From Taxawa tesnikishii (nom. ined.) (lineage: Eukaryota > Ascomycota > Dothideomycetes > Dothideales), in contig JAPDRO010000001.1 in NCBI GenBank assembly GCA_030247885.1, positions 1,364,001-1,428,000 on the forward strand: 64,000 bases of DNA, given 5' to 3'. Numbering within the stretch: the stretch's first letter is position 1; each line of letters opens with the position of its first letter. Below, in pieces: positions 11,714-22,168 of this stretch. The notes beneath the pieces were generated by a model that saw only the letters and a list, made by a program, of their open reading frames with translations, had not been told where the DNA came from and made no database searches. The position numbers and the translations under genes are program-made.

Positions 11714-14291
11714 ATGTCGGGAGCTCCTTTAAGGAAAACCCTCTCCCTGGACGATGCTCTGTCTAATGATGGCGGTATCTGCTCGACATGCGGAACGCTG
11801 TTACGGTCATCCTTCGTCGCGCCTGGAGAATTGGATGCTTGGACTGATTTCTCTATTGATGTCCCAACCTCCGCCATCTGGCTTCAAGCGAAGCGGGGAT
11901 GTCAGTATTGTCGACTTCTATACAGGATTGTATGTCTGGGCGTAACGCCTCGTGATGCTGCCACAGGGTCTGAACAGCGGTTCTGGTCTCGGATGAACCA
12001 GAATGTTGAGCCTCTCGAACGATCCAGAACAGAGCAGGATATGGGCATGCTCGTCTATCGCAACCGGCAAAAGTTTGCAGAACGCAAGCTAGCCGAAGAC
12101 ACGGATGGGTCATCGTCCAAGGCTCACAACTCTGTCCCTTCGACGGTGGTTTCCTCCCCTTCCCTGACGAACCGTCATCACCGCAAAAGCCCGCGCCCCA
12201 GTATTGCACAGTTGTCTCCGGAGCCGGATCTTGACGATTTTGTTGTCGTCGGAGCCACAGGATCAAGGGCCTCCAAAAACAAATCGAAGAAGCCAGAGTG
12301 GAGGAAACCGGAATGGAGGAAGCCAGGAACGCAAGCGAATGCCACCATACAAGCATGGCCGTTCAACAGACCCAGGAACGCGCGAACAGATTCCGACGAA
12401 TCGACTGCCTCTGTAGCCGCTGCCCGCATCGACGATCAAGAAGGGCAACATGAAGACGATGATCCGGAAACAGTGACACTAAGTTTCAGGAAGAAATGTT
12501 TCGATAACATCAGCTTTTCGCCTCAAAACCAAGAGCGGATTTTTGTCAATGTTCGAGCATCTCCTGGTAAGCTTGCATGTCGGATCCTGCTCGCCCGCTG
12601 CGGCAGTAATTTCTCGATCTGACTCGACAAAGGGAAAAATCCATACGTTTCATAAACGCGAAGCCACACAAGCATATCCAGCCTAATTCGGGAGCGAACA
12701 TGCGTTTGACATCGCCAGAGACTGGATATCAAAGTGTACCAACGAGCATCAAATGTGCAATTCCCTTGAATTGGGGCTCCTGCCTACAAGAGTAATAGAA
12801 GTTATGTCTGCCGAGAGTGATCGTGTTTTCCTCACGGAAACGACCAATGGACAGCGCGGCAAGTATGTGGCTCTTTCGTACTGTTGGGGCCAGATCCAGG
12901 CTTCCAAGGTCTTTCGACTAACCCCGAACAACTACTATGCCTGCAAGTATAATGGAATCATCATCTCCGAGCTGCCGGAAACCATTCAAGATGCCATCGC
13001 GATTGCTCGTGGTCTTGCAGTGCCCTACTTGTGGGTCGACAGTCTCTGCATCATTCAGGAGGATGCAGAGGACTGGCCGCGTGAATCTAGCACCATGGGA
13101 GACACGTATTCGAACGCTTTCCTCACGATCGGTGCCGACTGTGCGGAGAGTGCGACCTCGAAAATCATCAGGAACCGACAGTGGAGCAATCTGCGCTATT
13201 GTCAACAATTCCGTCTTGGGCCCGACTGTGTCCACGTGCAGCTCAAGCGGTCACCTGGCTCAGATCCCGACCACATACCAGCCGCTCGAGCGCATTTTAG
13301 CAAGGACGCTGCGCCCATACACCACCGGGCCTGGACTTTCCAGGAATATCTGCTCTCTCCTCGTATGCTTCATTACGGACCAAACGAGATGACGTGGGAG
13401 TGCAATGAGGCGTGGTCATGCGAGTGTGGGCGAGTCGACGAGAACCTTGCTTCCAGTTCAGAGTATGTGCACATGTCGCCCATGTTGCACGCCGTTCGAA
13501 CGGGTCGCTGGAACGAAAATTGTGACCTAAACTCATCCTACGATCTGTGGGACCAGTGCTTGGAGAACTACACATCGCGAGCATTAACGCGCGAGACCGA
13601 CAAACTACCAGCGTTATCCGGCTTTGTCAAGCGCGTTCAGGATCTTACGAGGCATATCCATGGAGAGCACGATGAATACCTCGCTGGCCTCTGGCGCGGA
13701 AATCTACCAGACGGCCTGCTTTGGGAAGCCACAACTCCGGCAAGCAACCGATCCAAAGCTACCATGAGCGGCAGGAGGCCTAGGTCCTACTTGGCTCCTT
13801 CCTGGAGTTGGGCATCACTGAACTCACCTATCAGGAAATCCCGTACCCCTGATTTCAAGAGCAAAGTCGATATTCGCTTCGTCTCAACAAGACCTACTAC
13901 AATGGATCCCACTGGGCAAGTGTCCGCCGGAACGCTGGTGCTTCAAGGCCCGTTAGTGCGTCAAATGACCCTCGAGCAACCTGTCATGCAAAGCGACCGC
14001 TGGCGCCTTCGGCGGGTAGGCTGTCCGGTCGTTGAGTTCCGGCCGGATGACCCGAGTTCGCTAGTCCATGGCCGCAATACCTACGCCTTTCTTCTTATTG
14101 GGCACAACGAGCAGTTGGGTCTGAGCTACGCTCTCATCCTGGAGCAGTCCAGGAGAGATGCTTATGTGTTCCAACGCGTGGGGCTATGCACACAGAACCA
14201 ATCGCTCAGTACGCAGATGCAGCGAATTCGATCTGAGGCCCTGCAGCAGCTTCTTGCGGCCTCGGAAAAGGAGGTGGTCACTATTGAGTAG
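11714..14291 (+). CDS. HET-domain protein (heterokaryon incompatibility family)
   Basis: Two exons, 11714..12566 and 12721..14291, joined by a 154-base intron (donor GTAAGC; the acceptor before ACTGG joins ASP to DWISKC). The product has about 807 residues. The N-terminus has the paired CxxC motifs often seen before HET domains (CSTCGTLL, GCQYCRLLY). The HET domain (PF06985) begins at KYVALSYCWG and runs through LPETIQDAIAIARGL, YLWVDSLCIIQED and RESSTMGDTYSNAFLTIGA, all diagnostic. Later, HHRAWTFQEYLLSPRMLHY is the second conserved block. Between the CxxC region and HET lies a long Ser/Lys-rich linker with a small duplicated PEWRK unit. Such proteins act in non-self recognition; which allele or partner is involved is unknown. 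Frame intact. Confidence 0.9.
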
Positions 14292-14575
14292 GCAAGCAAG
14301 CTATTGCCATTGAGTGATGGCGCTCTTTCTATTCTTGGGATCAGTGCAAGTCGATCCACGTGTCGGGCCGTAACGAAAATCACAAGGTCTTGTGTCGTTC
14401 TCTCAATACCATATTGGCTCCGAAAGGCCAATAAGGAACCATAATCGTAATTATTCCACAAGGCTTGCTACAAAAGAGGGGCGCGCCGAGTAAAGATTCA
14501 TAAATTGTACGCGTTGTGGTTACACAAGCCTCGCTAAAGCCTGTTATGGTGTTTCCTGTCAACCAGACAGCATTA

Positions 14576-15597
14576 TCAATACTCATACGGGCTATTCGGC
14601 TGTGCCTCGTAAACGTATAACGTCGAGTTGTGCTGATCTGGTAACCAGTATACCCTCAACTTCCCGTCTATAATTGCGGCATCGAAGGGGTTCTGTGTGA
14701 CCGGCACGCCCAGTGCACTCGTCATTGTGATCGGAACCTCGTCAAGTGCAATCATCGACTCAACGTCTACAACTGCTATACCTCCCAAATTGCATCCTCC
14801 CACGGTTGCCACGCCGGAACAAAGCATCACACTGCGTCCACCATATGCTGCCGCATGGCCCAAAACTTGCAATCCTGGTAATCAATGAAATAGCTTGGAT
14901 TCCGCACCGTGCTCTCTCTCCTCAGCACCTGGTTGTTCCGGCCCAATTGCCACATCGTCGCGTTTCGTGCACCCCAATTCAGAGCCGCAATTTGGCCTTT
15001 CTGCACATCGTGCACAATGCCACCAAGGTGGTCATCGTAATGCAGAATCGTCTGCGCAGTCAAGGAAGTGGGATCAACTCGGACCACGCGCGCGGTAGTA
15101 TTGGGTCTATACTGCGCCAACGTGGCCCAGATCCAGCGGCCGTCGTAGTCGAGCCCGCCATTGTGGTACTCCACGTCTCCCGGCTTGGTCAGTGTGGAGT
15201 CAGCGATGCGGGCTCCGTTCCCATCAAAGACTATGAGATGCGCGAAACCTGCACCTGCGGTCCGATCCGTCCCGTTGATGATACTCGAGTTGGGATATTT
15301 GATGGTGGGCGAGGTGTATTCGCCTGCGGATACGATGTACCGGTCATCAGACAGGCGGACCATACCCTCAGGCTCCCAGGTTTCGCCTTGGAAAGGAACG
15401 GCGGAGACGAGACGCCAGACGGTTGTCCGTCCGAGGGTTTGGAAGGCAGCAATGATGGCGGAACCATCAGACTGTGCATGGGATGGTGGCAAGGGCGAGG
15501 GCGCGAACGGTGTATTGGGTTGCGTGACTGTAATGTTCAGGCCTTGGGAAAAGGCAGCCAGACTGGCGAGAGCGGCAAGGGTGGATTTGAAGTACAT
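14576..15597 (-). CDS. Secreted beta-propeller-like protein of unknown function (DUF6454-like)
   Basis: Single exon of about 340 residues. The ATG at 15597 gives a good signal peptide (MYFKSTLAALASLAAFSQG); the in-frame ATG at 15627 does not. The body has evenly spaced short strands with Gly/Asp turns: WEPEGMVRLSDDRYIVSAGE, GGLDYDGRWIWATLAQYRP, ARVVRVDPTSL, CNLGGIAVVDVESM and DGKLRVYWLPDQHNSTLYVY. This resembles bacterial and fungal proteins of a propeller-like family of unknown function; the family name is from memory and tentative. Several N-x-S/T sites fit secretion. The frame breaks once at an A4 run, 14862..14865; one added base restores YQDCKFLGHAAAYGGRSVM. Catalytic role unknown. Confidence 0.75.
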
Positions 15598-16214
15598 CTC
15601 GAAACACGCCAACGTGAGACCAAGCAACGAGCTGGAGAATTGGATTTTGGCTTACGGGAAGTTGGGCTATATCCATCCACGTTACCATGCTTACGAAGAT
15701 TTGGTACTGTTCCTGTGTTTGTACTTTTGGCAAGGGCACGAGGTCGGCTCCTGGAATTCGATTGGCTGTCTGTGTTGTACAGGGCAGCGATGACTCGTTT
15801 CGAAGCACCAAACAGGCAGGTGAACAGTGCTTCTACCGCCTCTGAGTTGCGAGAAATGGAAGAGATAAACCGTGCGCAGTTTGTATGTAGTAGTTGGTAT
15901 ATCTTGGGTGACGTCACAAGCGGACAAGTAACCCGATTCGACAAGACATCTACTTCCGCAGACCATTGCGCAATCGGGTATTTACTATCTATGCTTTGAG
16001 GAAGTGAAGAGAGCATCATAGATGGATCAAAGGGTAACATGTCACGTGGATGTGACAATTCGAAGATCTCATCAGTTCTCATCTGTCGTTCCCCTGTCGT
16101 TTACCTGGCATAATTCTATACACATCGCGACAGTAGTACTATAGGCATTCTGTTCGGTTGGCTTAATCCAATGGTGGAACTCTGTTACTGTTTCACTCTG
16201 CTTAACGTAAGGAG
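15598..16214. promoter_or_regulatory. Divergent intergenic region upstream of the Zn2Cys6 gene
   Basis: About 0.6 kb between the secreted-protein start and the likely start of the Zn2Cys6 regulator. No repeat or strong motif beyond a TGACGTCA palindrome (CRE-type bZIP site) at 15910-15917. Confidence 0.5.
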
Positions 16215-17963
16215 ATGCCCCGTGCCACAAACAAAGCAAGTAAGGATATCCAGCTCTAGTTGCAATCGGCTTGCTGACAGGAGGCTACAGCATGGTACGA
16301 GGAGACGTTTACCCACGGTGTCTACGCATTTCTGATACATGAGTTGCTATAGCAACACGTGTCGTATCCGGAAACTCAAGTGTGCGTCTCCCACAAGGGC
16401 GGCAGGCATGATCGAGGGCTGAGACAAAGCACCACCAGGCGACGAGACTTTTCCCACCTGTCGCCGCTGTACAAAAGCCGGCAGGTATTGCGATCGCTCC
16501 GAGAAAGACGTTTCTCGGTCTTACGCAGGCGCAACAGAGCGACACCGAGGTGTGTTTTCCATTGTCACCTGTTGGTGGCCTTACGAGCGTCTCATTTGTT
16601 ACGCTAGGGTTTCCTGATCCAAAGACCCTCAGAGAGCGCTCCAATCTGCAGACATTGCTCGCTTGTTCCATCATTTCATCGTCGTCCTCGCGCCTTGGTA
16701 CGACCTCAGTGATGCCCTCACAGCTTTTGGGACTGAAGTGCCCCAAAAGGCACTCGGCAACCCGTTGTTGTTCGCCGCAATCCTGGCGCTGGCTGCAATC
16801 CATCTGAGTCAGACTTCTGTTCCAAAGATACGGGAAGTGGCAGAGTTCTATCATGAGCATTGTATCAAGGCACTGATCGTGCTTGATCCGCAGGAGGTGC
16901 GGGCTGCCGATGGAGTTCCGCTTGCTGCGACGTGTTTATTGAGGTCGTATGAACTCCTTGCCGGTAAGTGATATCTGGTCCCACAAGTGACGATCCTGTG
17001 AGGTCAGAAATGCTGTCTAATAACAATGGAATTACACTTTTATCAATCACAGCTCTCAATTGGCCGGAGGAGCAGCTCACGCTAATCCGATCTTGCTAGA
17101 GGATAGAGACCCTAATCGCCACCTTTTGGGCGCGTACTCCCTTGCTGCTGCCGCTCCACCAATCAACAACGCTTCTCAACTGCTTCGAGCTGGATTCTGG
17201 AATTATCTGAGGGAAGACATCACGTTCAGCCTGATGGAACAATGCCAGCTAAAGATGTCTCTCGAGCACATCGCACAAGAAACCCTATCCACAGATCAAG
17301 ACCAGCTGAATGCTATCTCTTTGCTTCTGGGCCGCATCATTAACGCTGTATACACGGACCATCAACGGGAACAGAGGTGGGGCTCACTATCACACGCCGT
17401 AGGGATGTGGTATGATGCTCTACCTACTCGGTTCCAGCCATTCTCCAGGGCCGAGGGTTGCGGTATCCTGCCTTCCATCTGGATGTTCCAGGACTGTCAC
17501 GGTTCGCTCACCCAATCATCCTTATTTTGTTCTGGGCTTATACATGCAGCTTCCGCGATGCACTATTACCACGTTGCAATGAGCCTGCTATCGCTACATG
17601 CATCCTATCCTAATCGTTCACACGGAACCACCAGTCCACCCCTAGATACACAGGTGGGTTCCACAAGGACGGTCGCAGATTCTTTGGATCATCGGGCTCT
17701 CGAAATCTGCAGCATCGCGTTTACCAACGGCAGTAGCCCGGTCATAGTGAATGCGTTCGGCCCCATAGCGTTCTGTGAGAGGCTTCGACGTTCCTTCTCC
17801 AGTCCGACGGGACCACTGACGTTGTACAGGCTGCAGATTCCTGCGATCACCGGTCTGCCGTGATGAGTTGATTCGTCGACTACAATCCTGCCGGAAAGAT
17901 ACGGGCTGGCCAGTTCAGCGGATGATCGAAAGACTACAGCTACATTGGACGCCATCCGAATAG
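16215..17963 (+). CDS. Zn2Cys6 transcription factor with fungal-specific middle domain
   Basis: A multi-exon gene reconstructed from splice sites. The zinc cluster is split by two small introns (16295..16352 and 16382..16438): TACNTCRIRKLK joins CDETFPTCRRCTKAGRYC, giving C-x2-C-x6-C-x6-C-x2-C-x6-C. Intron 16550..16624 joins TERH to RDPQRALQSADIARLF. The regulatory domain follows (LAPWYDLSDALTAFGTEVP, NPLLFAAILALAAIHLS). An intron from 16964 to about 17075 leads to DPNRHLLGAYSLA, and the last one, 17775..17829, recreates AFCCRFLRSP and an end at GWPVQRMIERLQLHWTPSE. The first exon is unresolved: an ATG at 16215 (MPRATNKA, then GTAAGG) is attractive but its phase does not match the next exon. 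Neighbouring genes are plausible targets. Confidence 0.82.
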
Positions 17964-18075
17964 GCCATTGTAGCCAGGATCGGTAACGGAATGACAGATG
18001 AGAGAAACTCTGTATAAGACTGATACATGCATCCAGGTGACGCTGGCTTCTCCGCTCTCCACTCTCAATGGAAAT

Positions 18076-18085
18076 CCGAGCTCGG
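18076..18085. promoter_or_regulatory. CCGAGCTCGG palindrome (CCG-N4-CGG), copy 1
   Basis: Perfect inverted CGG half-sites with a 4-base spacer, in the short gap between a Zn2Cys6 gene and a dioxygenase gene. Zn2Cys6 proteins bind paired CGG triplets as dimers, so this is a candidate operator. The flanks extend the palindrome to TCCGAGCTCGGA. Confidence 0.5.
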
Positions 18086-18142
18086 AAAACGCACGTTGAT
18101 TGCGGGGCGTAGACTAGACCTTGCCTGGTTTGGCTTCATATT

Positions 18143-18152
18143 CCGAGCTCGG
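18143..18152. promoter_or_regulatory. CCGAGCTCGG palindrome (CCG-N4-CGG), copy 2
   Basis: Second identical 10-base palindrome, 67 bases after the first and about 120 bases before the dioxygenase ATG. Confidence 0.5.
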
Positions 18153-18197
18153 GAATCATGCATACACCACTGACAACTCTCCGAAAGATATAAGAAT

Positions 18198-18248
18198 GCT
18201 TCTAATTCCAGAAGTACGCTCTGTTCTGTGACTTCTAACTTCAGAAGT
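18198..18248. repeat. Two 18-base direct repeats, each nearly palindromic
   Basis: Copy 1 at 18198..18215 (GCTTCTAATTCCAGAAGT) and copy 2 at 18231..18248 (ACTTCTAACTTCAGAAGT) differ at three positions. Each has CTTCT/AGAAG arms, and their starts are 33 bases apart, close to three helical turns. They lie 25-75 bases before the dioxygenase ATG, so they could be operator sites or part of the 5' leader. Confidence 0.6.
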
Positions 18249-18272
18249 GTAGAGTTTTTTGTACATACAACA

Positions 18273-19331
18273 ATGGCCTTTCCTTTGCTTCGCCGCCAAG
18301 CAACCCGCCCACTTGTGTTATGCAACCCACGCATACGGCACCTTTCAACTCAGCCCATCACCATTCGACCCACAGCCACTGAACTTCGCAACGGGGCTCT
18401 GTCTGCTCGAAATCTAGAGGTTGCCGTCCGACAAGTACATACGGATGGGCTCGTGGTCATCGCCAATGCAGTCCCTCACTCTGACCTTGATCACTTGAAC
18501 ACCAAAATGGTGTCTGATGCCCGGACCCTGCAGGCAAAAGGAAAGGACGGACCCTTCAATTACAATATCGGGAACCTGCAACAAGACGCGCCGCCTGTAT
18601 TGTCTTACTTCCACCCCTCCATCTTCATGAACCCATTCGCTACGCAAATTACCACACATGTGCTTGGCCCGAAGCCGAAATGGACCTTCTGTTCGGGAAA
18701 CACTGCCGTGCCTACCGCGGAAGGCATGGAGCCGCAACGTCAGCCCGTCCACTCGGATGCCGACTTTTCGCATCCTACACATCCGTTCGCGCTGGTCGTC
18801 AACGTACCCCTCGTGACCATGACACCCGAGAACGGGTCAACCGAGATCTGGCTTGGCACGCACACGAACGCCGGTCTGCACCAACAGGAGGGTGCACACG
18901 GCGAGCGGGCGAGCGGACGCATTAAGACGGACTTGCTTGAACAACGGAAGACAGTGAGAGGGCCATGTCAACCTGTCGTCGAGAAAGGGAGTGTTGTCAT
19001 CAGAGACCTGAGGCTTTGGCATGCAGGAATGCCGAACTTGTCCCAAGACCAGGTTAGGGTTATGTTGGCCATGAGTAAGTTTGACTCGAACGCTCCCGTG
19101 ATTTAATCTCATGCTTTCATTGTTCTGGTTTGCTGATACCGAGGTTGTAGTTCATTTCGCGCCGTGGTATCGAAACCAGATGCGGTTGGAGTTCGCAAGG
19201 GAGATTCAGCCCGTGCTAGAGGGGGAAGGGGCTTGGATATCCCAGCTGATTTTGTAGACCAAGAGCAAGCGTATGCTCGCTATCTGAATCGTGGCTTTGG
19301 CAATTCGTACGACTTTAGTCAGATGCCATGA
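18273..19331 (+). CDS. Phytanoyl-CoA dioxygenase (PhyH)-like Fe(II)/2-oxoglutarate enzyme
   Basis: Exons 18273..19074 and 19151..19331, intron 76 bases (GTAAGT..TGTAG). The non-heme iron triad is visible: His and Asp in QPVHSDADF and the distal His in LRLWHAGMPN, followed by an Arg-containing DQVRVMLAM. This fits PhyH-family dioxygenases, which hydroxylate acyl or secondary-metabolite substrates. The first 30 residues (MAFPLLRRQATRPLVL..RIRHLS) are basic and Ser-rich, possibly a mitochondrial presequence. At the G5 run 19221..19225 the frame is lost; one more G gives GGRGLDIPADFVDQ and the end YLNRGFGNSYDFSQMP. The gene sits between a Zn2Cys6 regulator and a P450, so a role in a small pathway is plausible. 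Substrate unknown. Confidence 0.85.
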
Positions 19332-19939
19332 TCCAGGTTCAATCGGTATCGTGGGAGGGTTGTGTCTTTTTGTGCGGTAACTCCTCGCCCACCCTAGACT
19401 CGGTGTGCTCTGTCCAGCTCATGCTGTTCGATGTCGGGACGATGGCCAATCCGAGTCTCTTGAAACCTCCGGTACTTTTTTCCCCTAGACTGTCACAGTC
19501 GAAGGGCCAGAAGACGCGCAGCGGGCAGTGTTGTGAACGCATCGGCCCGATATTCCACCGACATGGTTCGCGTCCTCAATCCTTTGCACATACTCGGAAC
19601 TTGCAACAATCCCCTCCCGTCAGAGATGCGGACGCAGAAAAAGGGGACATTTCCGTTTCTAGGTCTAGATCTTCGGATCCCTTGAATGTATCGCTACAAC
19701 AAGAATACTCGTTTCATGTCATCAGCTGAGGATTTAAGGCCACCAATAGTGTCTAACTTTTCGCCGCGCTCTCTCTCTCTCTGACTGGACGCCTCCTACT
19801 GTTTTGGCCCCAGATTATAGGACACAAAGAACGCCGTAGGATCACCGCCAAGACGTCGCTTGGACCGCGACGGCTCGCGTTATATAAGCGTTACTTTCTT
19901 CATGTCATAACACAGCATAGACACCGACAAGTGCAAACC
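19332..19939. promoter_or_regulatory. P450 upstream region with TATA box
   Basis: About 600 bases after the dioxygenase stop. A TATATAAG box at 19881..19888 lies about 50 bases before the P450 ATG; a CT dinucleotide run sits near 19771-19783. Confidence 0.5.
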
Positions 19940-21811
19940 ATGTTTGAACCGCTCAGTACTGCAAAGACGGTGTGGCAGGCGTACGGCGTTGCCGGGCTTG
20001 TCGGCATATCCGTCGCTCTCGTTCTGACCGTCGTTGCGCAAGGCGTCAAGCGTCGGCGCTTCTATCACAATCTCGTATGTATTCTCCGGATCGAAAGTTT
20101 GCGCGTTCTAACGGCCATGGGACAGCCTGGTCCACCACACGACTGGATATGGGGACATCTGAAGATTATGGGAGATTTGACCAAGCTTGTCCCTGCCGAT
20201 GCTCACCCGCAACATATGTTCACTCTGCTACAGCGGCGCTACAACCTGCCAGGTCTGTTCTACCTTGACTTGTGGCCTTTTGCACGATCCATGGTGATCG
20301 TAACGGATGCGCCTGTCGCATACCAAATCACGCAGAAACGCGTATTACCCCATCACGAGTGGGAAGACGAATATGTTCATGCTGTCACTGGTGGTGGAGG
20401 CTTTTTACAGTAGAGTCGAAAGAATGGAAGCTGCACCGGTCGTTGATGAGCCCTGCGTATGCGCCCCGAAACCTGTTGGGCGTGTACCCGAAGGTCGTGG
20501 AGCAGGTGAGGAACTTCCGGGGTGTGCTCGAGCGGTTGGCGACGACAGAGTCGGTTTTTCGGATGGAGGAGATGGCGGCACGCTTCTCGTTTGACGCTGT
20601 GGGTTTGTTCTTGTTGGACAGAGAGTTCAACGTGCAGACGGACGACAAGGGTCCGGGAAGACAGGCGTACGATGCGCTTAGGGACGCGATGAGAATCCAA
20701 ACCCCAGTTAACCTGACCCTCTACGAGAGGGTCGCTCAACGCTGGCTAGTCCAGAGCCGAAGAGCGGTACTTCATCGCTTGGTAGCTCCGGTGGTCCAGC
20801 ATCGCATCGCTTCAACCGGCGACATCAAGGAGAAACGGCAGAGTCATTTTGAGACAGTCCTGGACACGGAGCTGCGCATGGCGGAGAAGAAGGAAACCTG
20901 AACGAAGTCTCACGTGGAATACTAGCCGAGTGCGTATTCGATCGAGGAGATTTGAGCGACGGCTGACCTTCGTAGCATCAAAACCTTGTTCATTGGCGGA
21001 ATCGACACTTCGGCTAGCGCTTTGGCAGTAAGATTTCCACATCGACCGTACCCTCGAGAGCCTCACTGACACAGACAGTGGGTCTACTTCTTCCTGAGCG
21101 TATACCCAGACGTTCTGCGACGGATGCGCGAGGAACATGACGCTAAGATTCCGGGGCCGAGGGAGGGCGCCCTGGAGCAGTTGGCGCAAAATCCATCACT
21201 CTTGAACGAACTCGAATATACGGCCGCCGTAATCAAGGAGACACTGCGCTTGAGGCCCGGTGGCAGTGTGGTAAGAATGGTCGAAAAAGGGTGGGTCGTT
21301 GAGCGCTTGCGGCACTTCCTCAACACGAACCGCTCCTAACACTGCGGCAGAATGATGATCGAAGACCAAGGAAATGAGTATGCTGCATGGGATCACCCTG
21401 TAAGCATTCTGTTCTCTCTTCTCTTGTCAGATGTTGTACTGATCCGTCTTTTCACAGATCATGATCAATGCACACGGAATACAACGTAGACCAGAGTACT
21501 TCCATGACCCAGACGCCTTCGATCCCGACCGATGGTTGACTGCTTCTCCGGATCCTGCGAATGCATGGCGACCCTTTGAGCGTGGCGCACATTCCTGCCT
21601 CGGTCAGGAGTTTGCCACCATGAACAGCAAGACCGCGCTGGTGGCCACGGTACGAATGTTCGATTTCGAAACTAAGTATAGCGCGGATGCATTGTCCTGG
21701 CCTGATCCGGCCGTAGGTGGGAAAGAAGTTGACGGTAAAGCGTACCAGGAGCTTACGTTCAGCGCGAAACCGAAGGGCGGACTGCCGATGGTGGTTTCTC
21801 TGAGGAGGTAA
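19940..21811 (+). CDS. Cytochrome P450 monooxygenase, membrane-anchored
   Basis: Six short introns: 20075..20123, 20930..20975, 21028..21078, 21291..21350 and 21400..21457 are clear, with CTAAC/CTGAC branch points; I could not exclude another. An N-terminal membrane anchor (VAGLVGISVALVLTVVA) is followed by basic RRR and the proline hinge LPGPPHDW. The I-helix oxygen-binding motif is FIGGIDTSASAL, the K-helix ExxR is IKETLRLRP, and the heme loop is FERGAHSCLGQ with the axial cysteine. The frame breaks at a T5 run (20402..20406), where one T gives GGGGFFTVESKEWKLHRS, and at an A3 run (20894..20896), where one A gives KENLNEVSRGILAD. The CYP family is not determined. It likely works with the neighbouring dioxygenase; that is inference. 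Confidence 0.9.
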
Positions 21812-22168
21812 TATCACCTCCAACTAGTTACCGCCTTGATGCATAGCACGGCAGGCGGGGGCAGTCTTTGCGTGGAAGATCCGTCTGTTGAACCAAGCAG
21901 CATGAGGGTGCCATTGCATTAAGTGACATGCCAGTGTGGAAGATTTCCTCTCTCTACGCGCATGTTGGAAGCATCGAATTCCTCCGGTCCGGGGACAGTA
22001 GAGTAGACAATGCATCGATATCGGGTGATACGAGAAACGTAAAACAAAGCAATCCCTGATCGCAAGCGCCATGCTATGATAAAATACAAAACCGGAGCAA
22101 TTCATACCCCAGGAGCTCGTTTTGAAGACAGCTAACCGAGCAAAAAGGACCTCCCATGATTTTTACGT
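21812..22168. other. Intergenic, convergent P450 and aquaporin 3' ends
   Basis: About 350 bases between converging stops. Only UTR-type sequence; nothing recognised. Confidence 0.5.

Noticed and set aside
14746-15999. 417-codon plus-strand open frame
   Set aside because: It is opposite the secreted propeller-like gene and shows no domain.
16309-16860. 183-codon minus-strand open frame
   Set aside because: It is opposite the Zn2Cys6 gene, whose splice pattern and motif are convincing.
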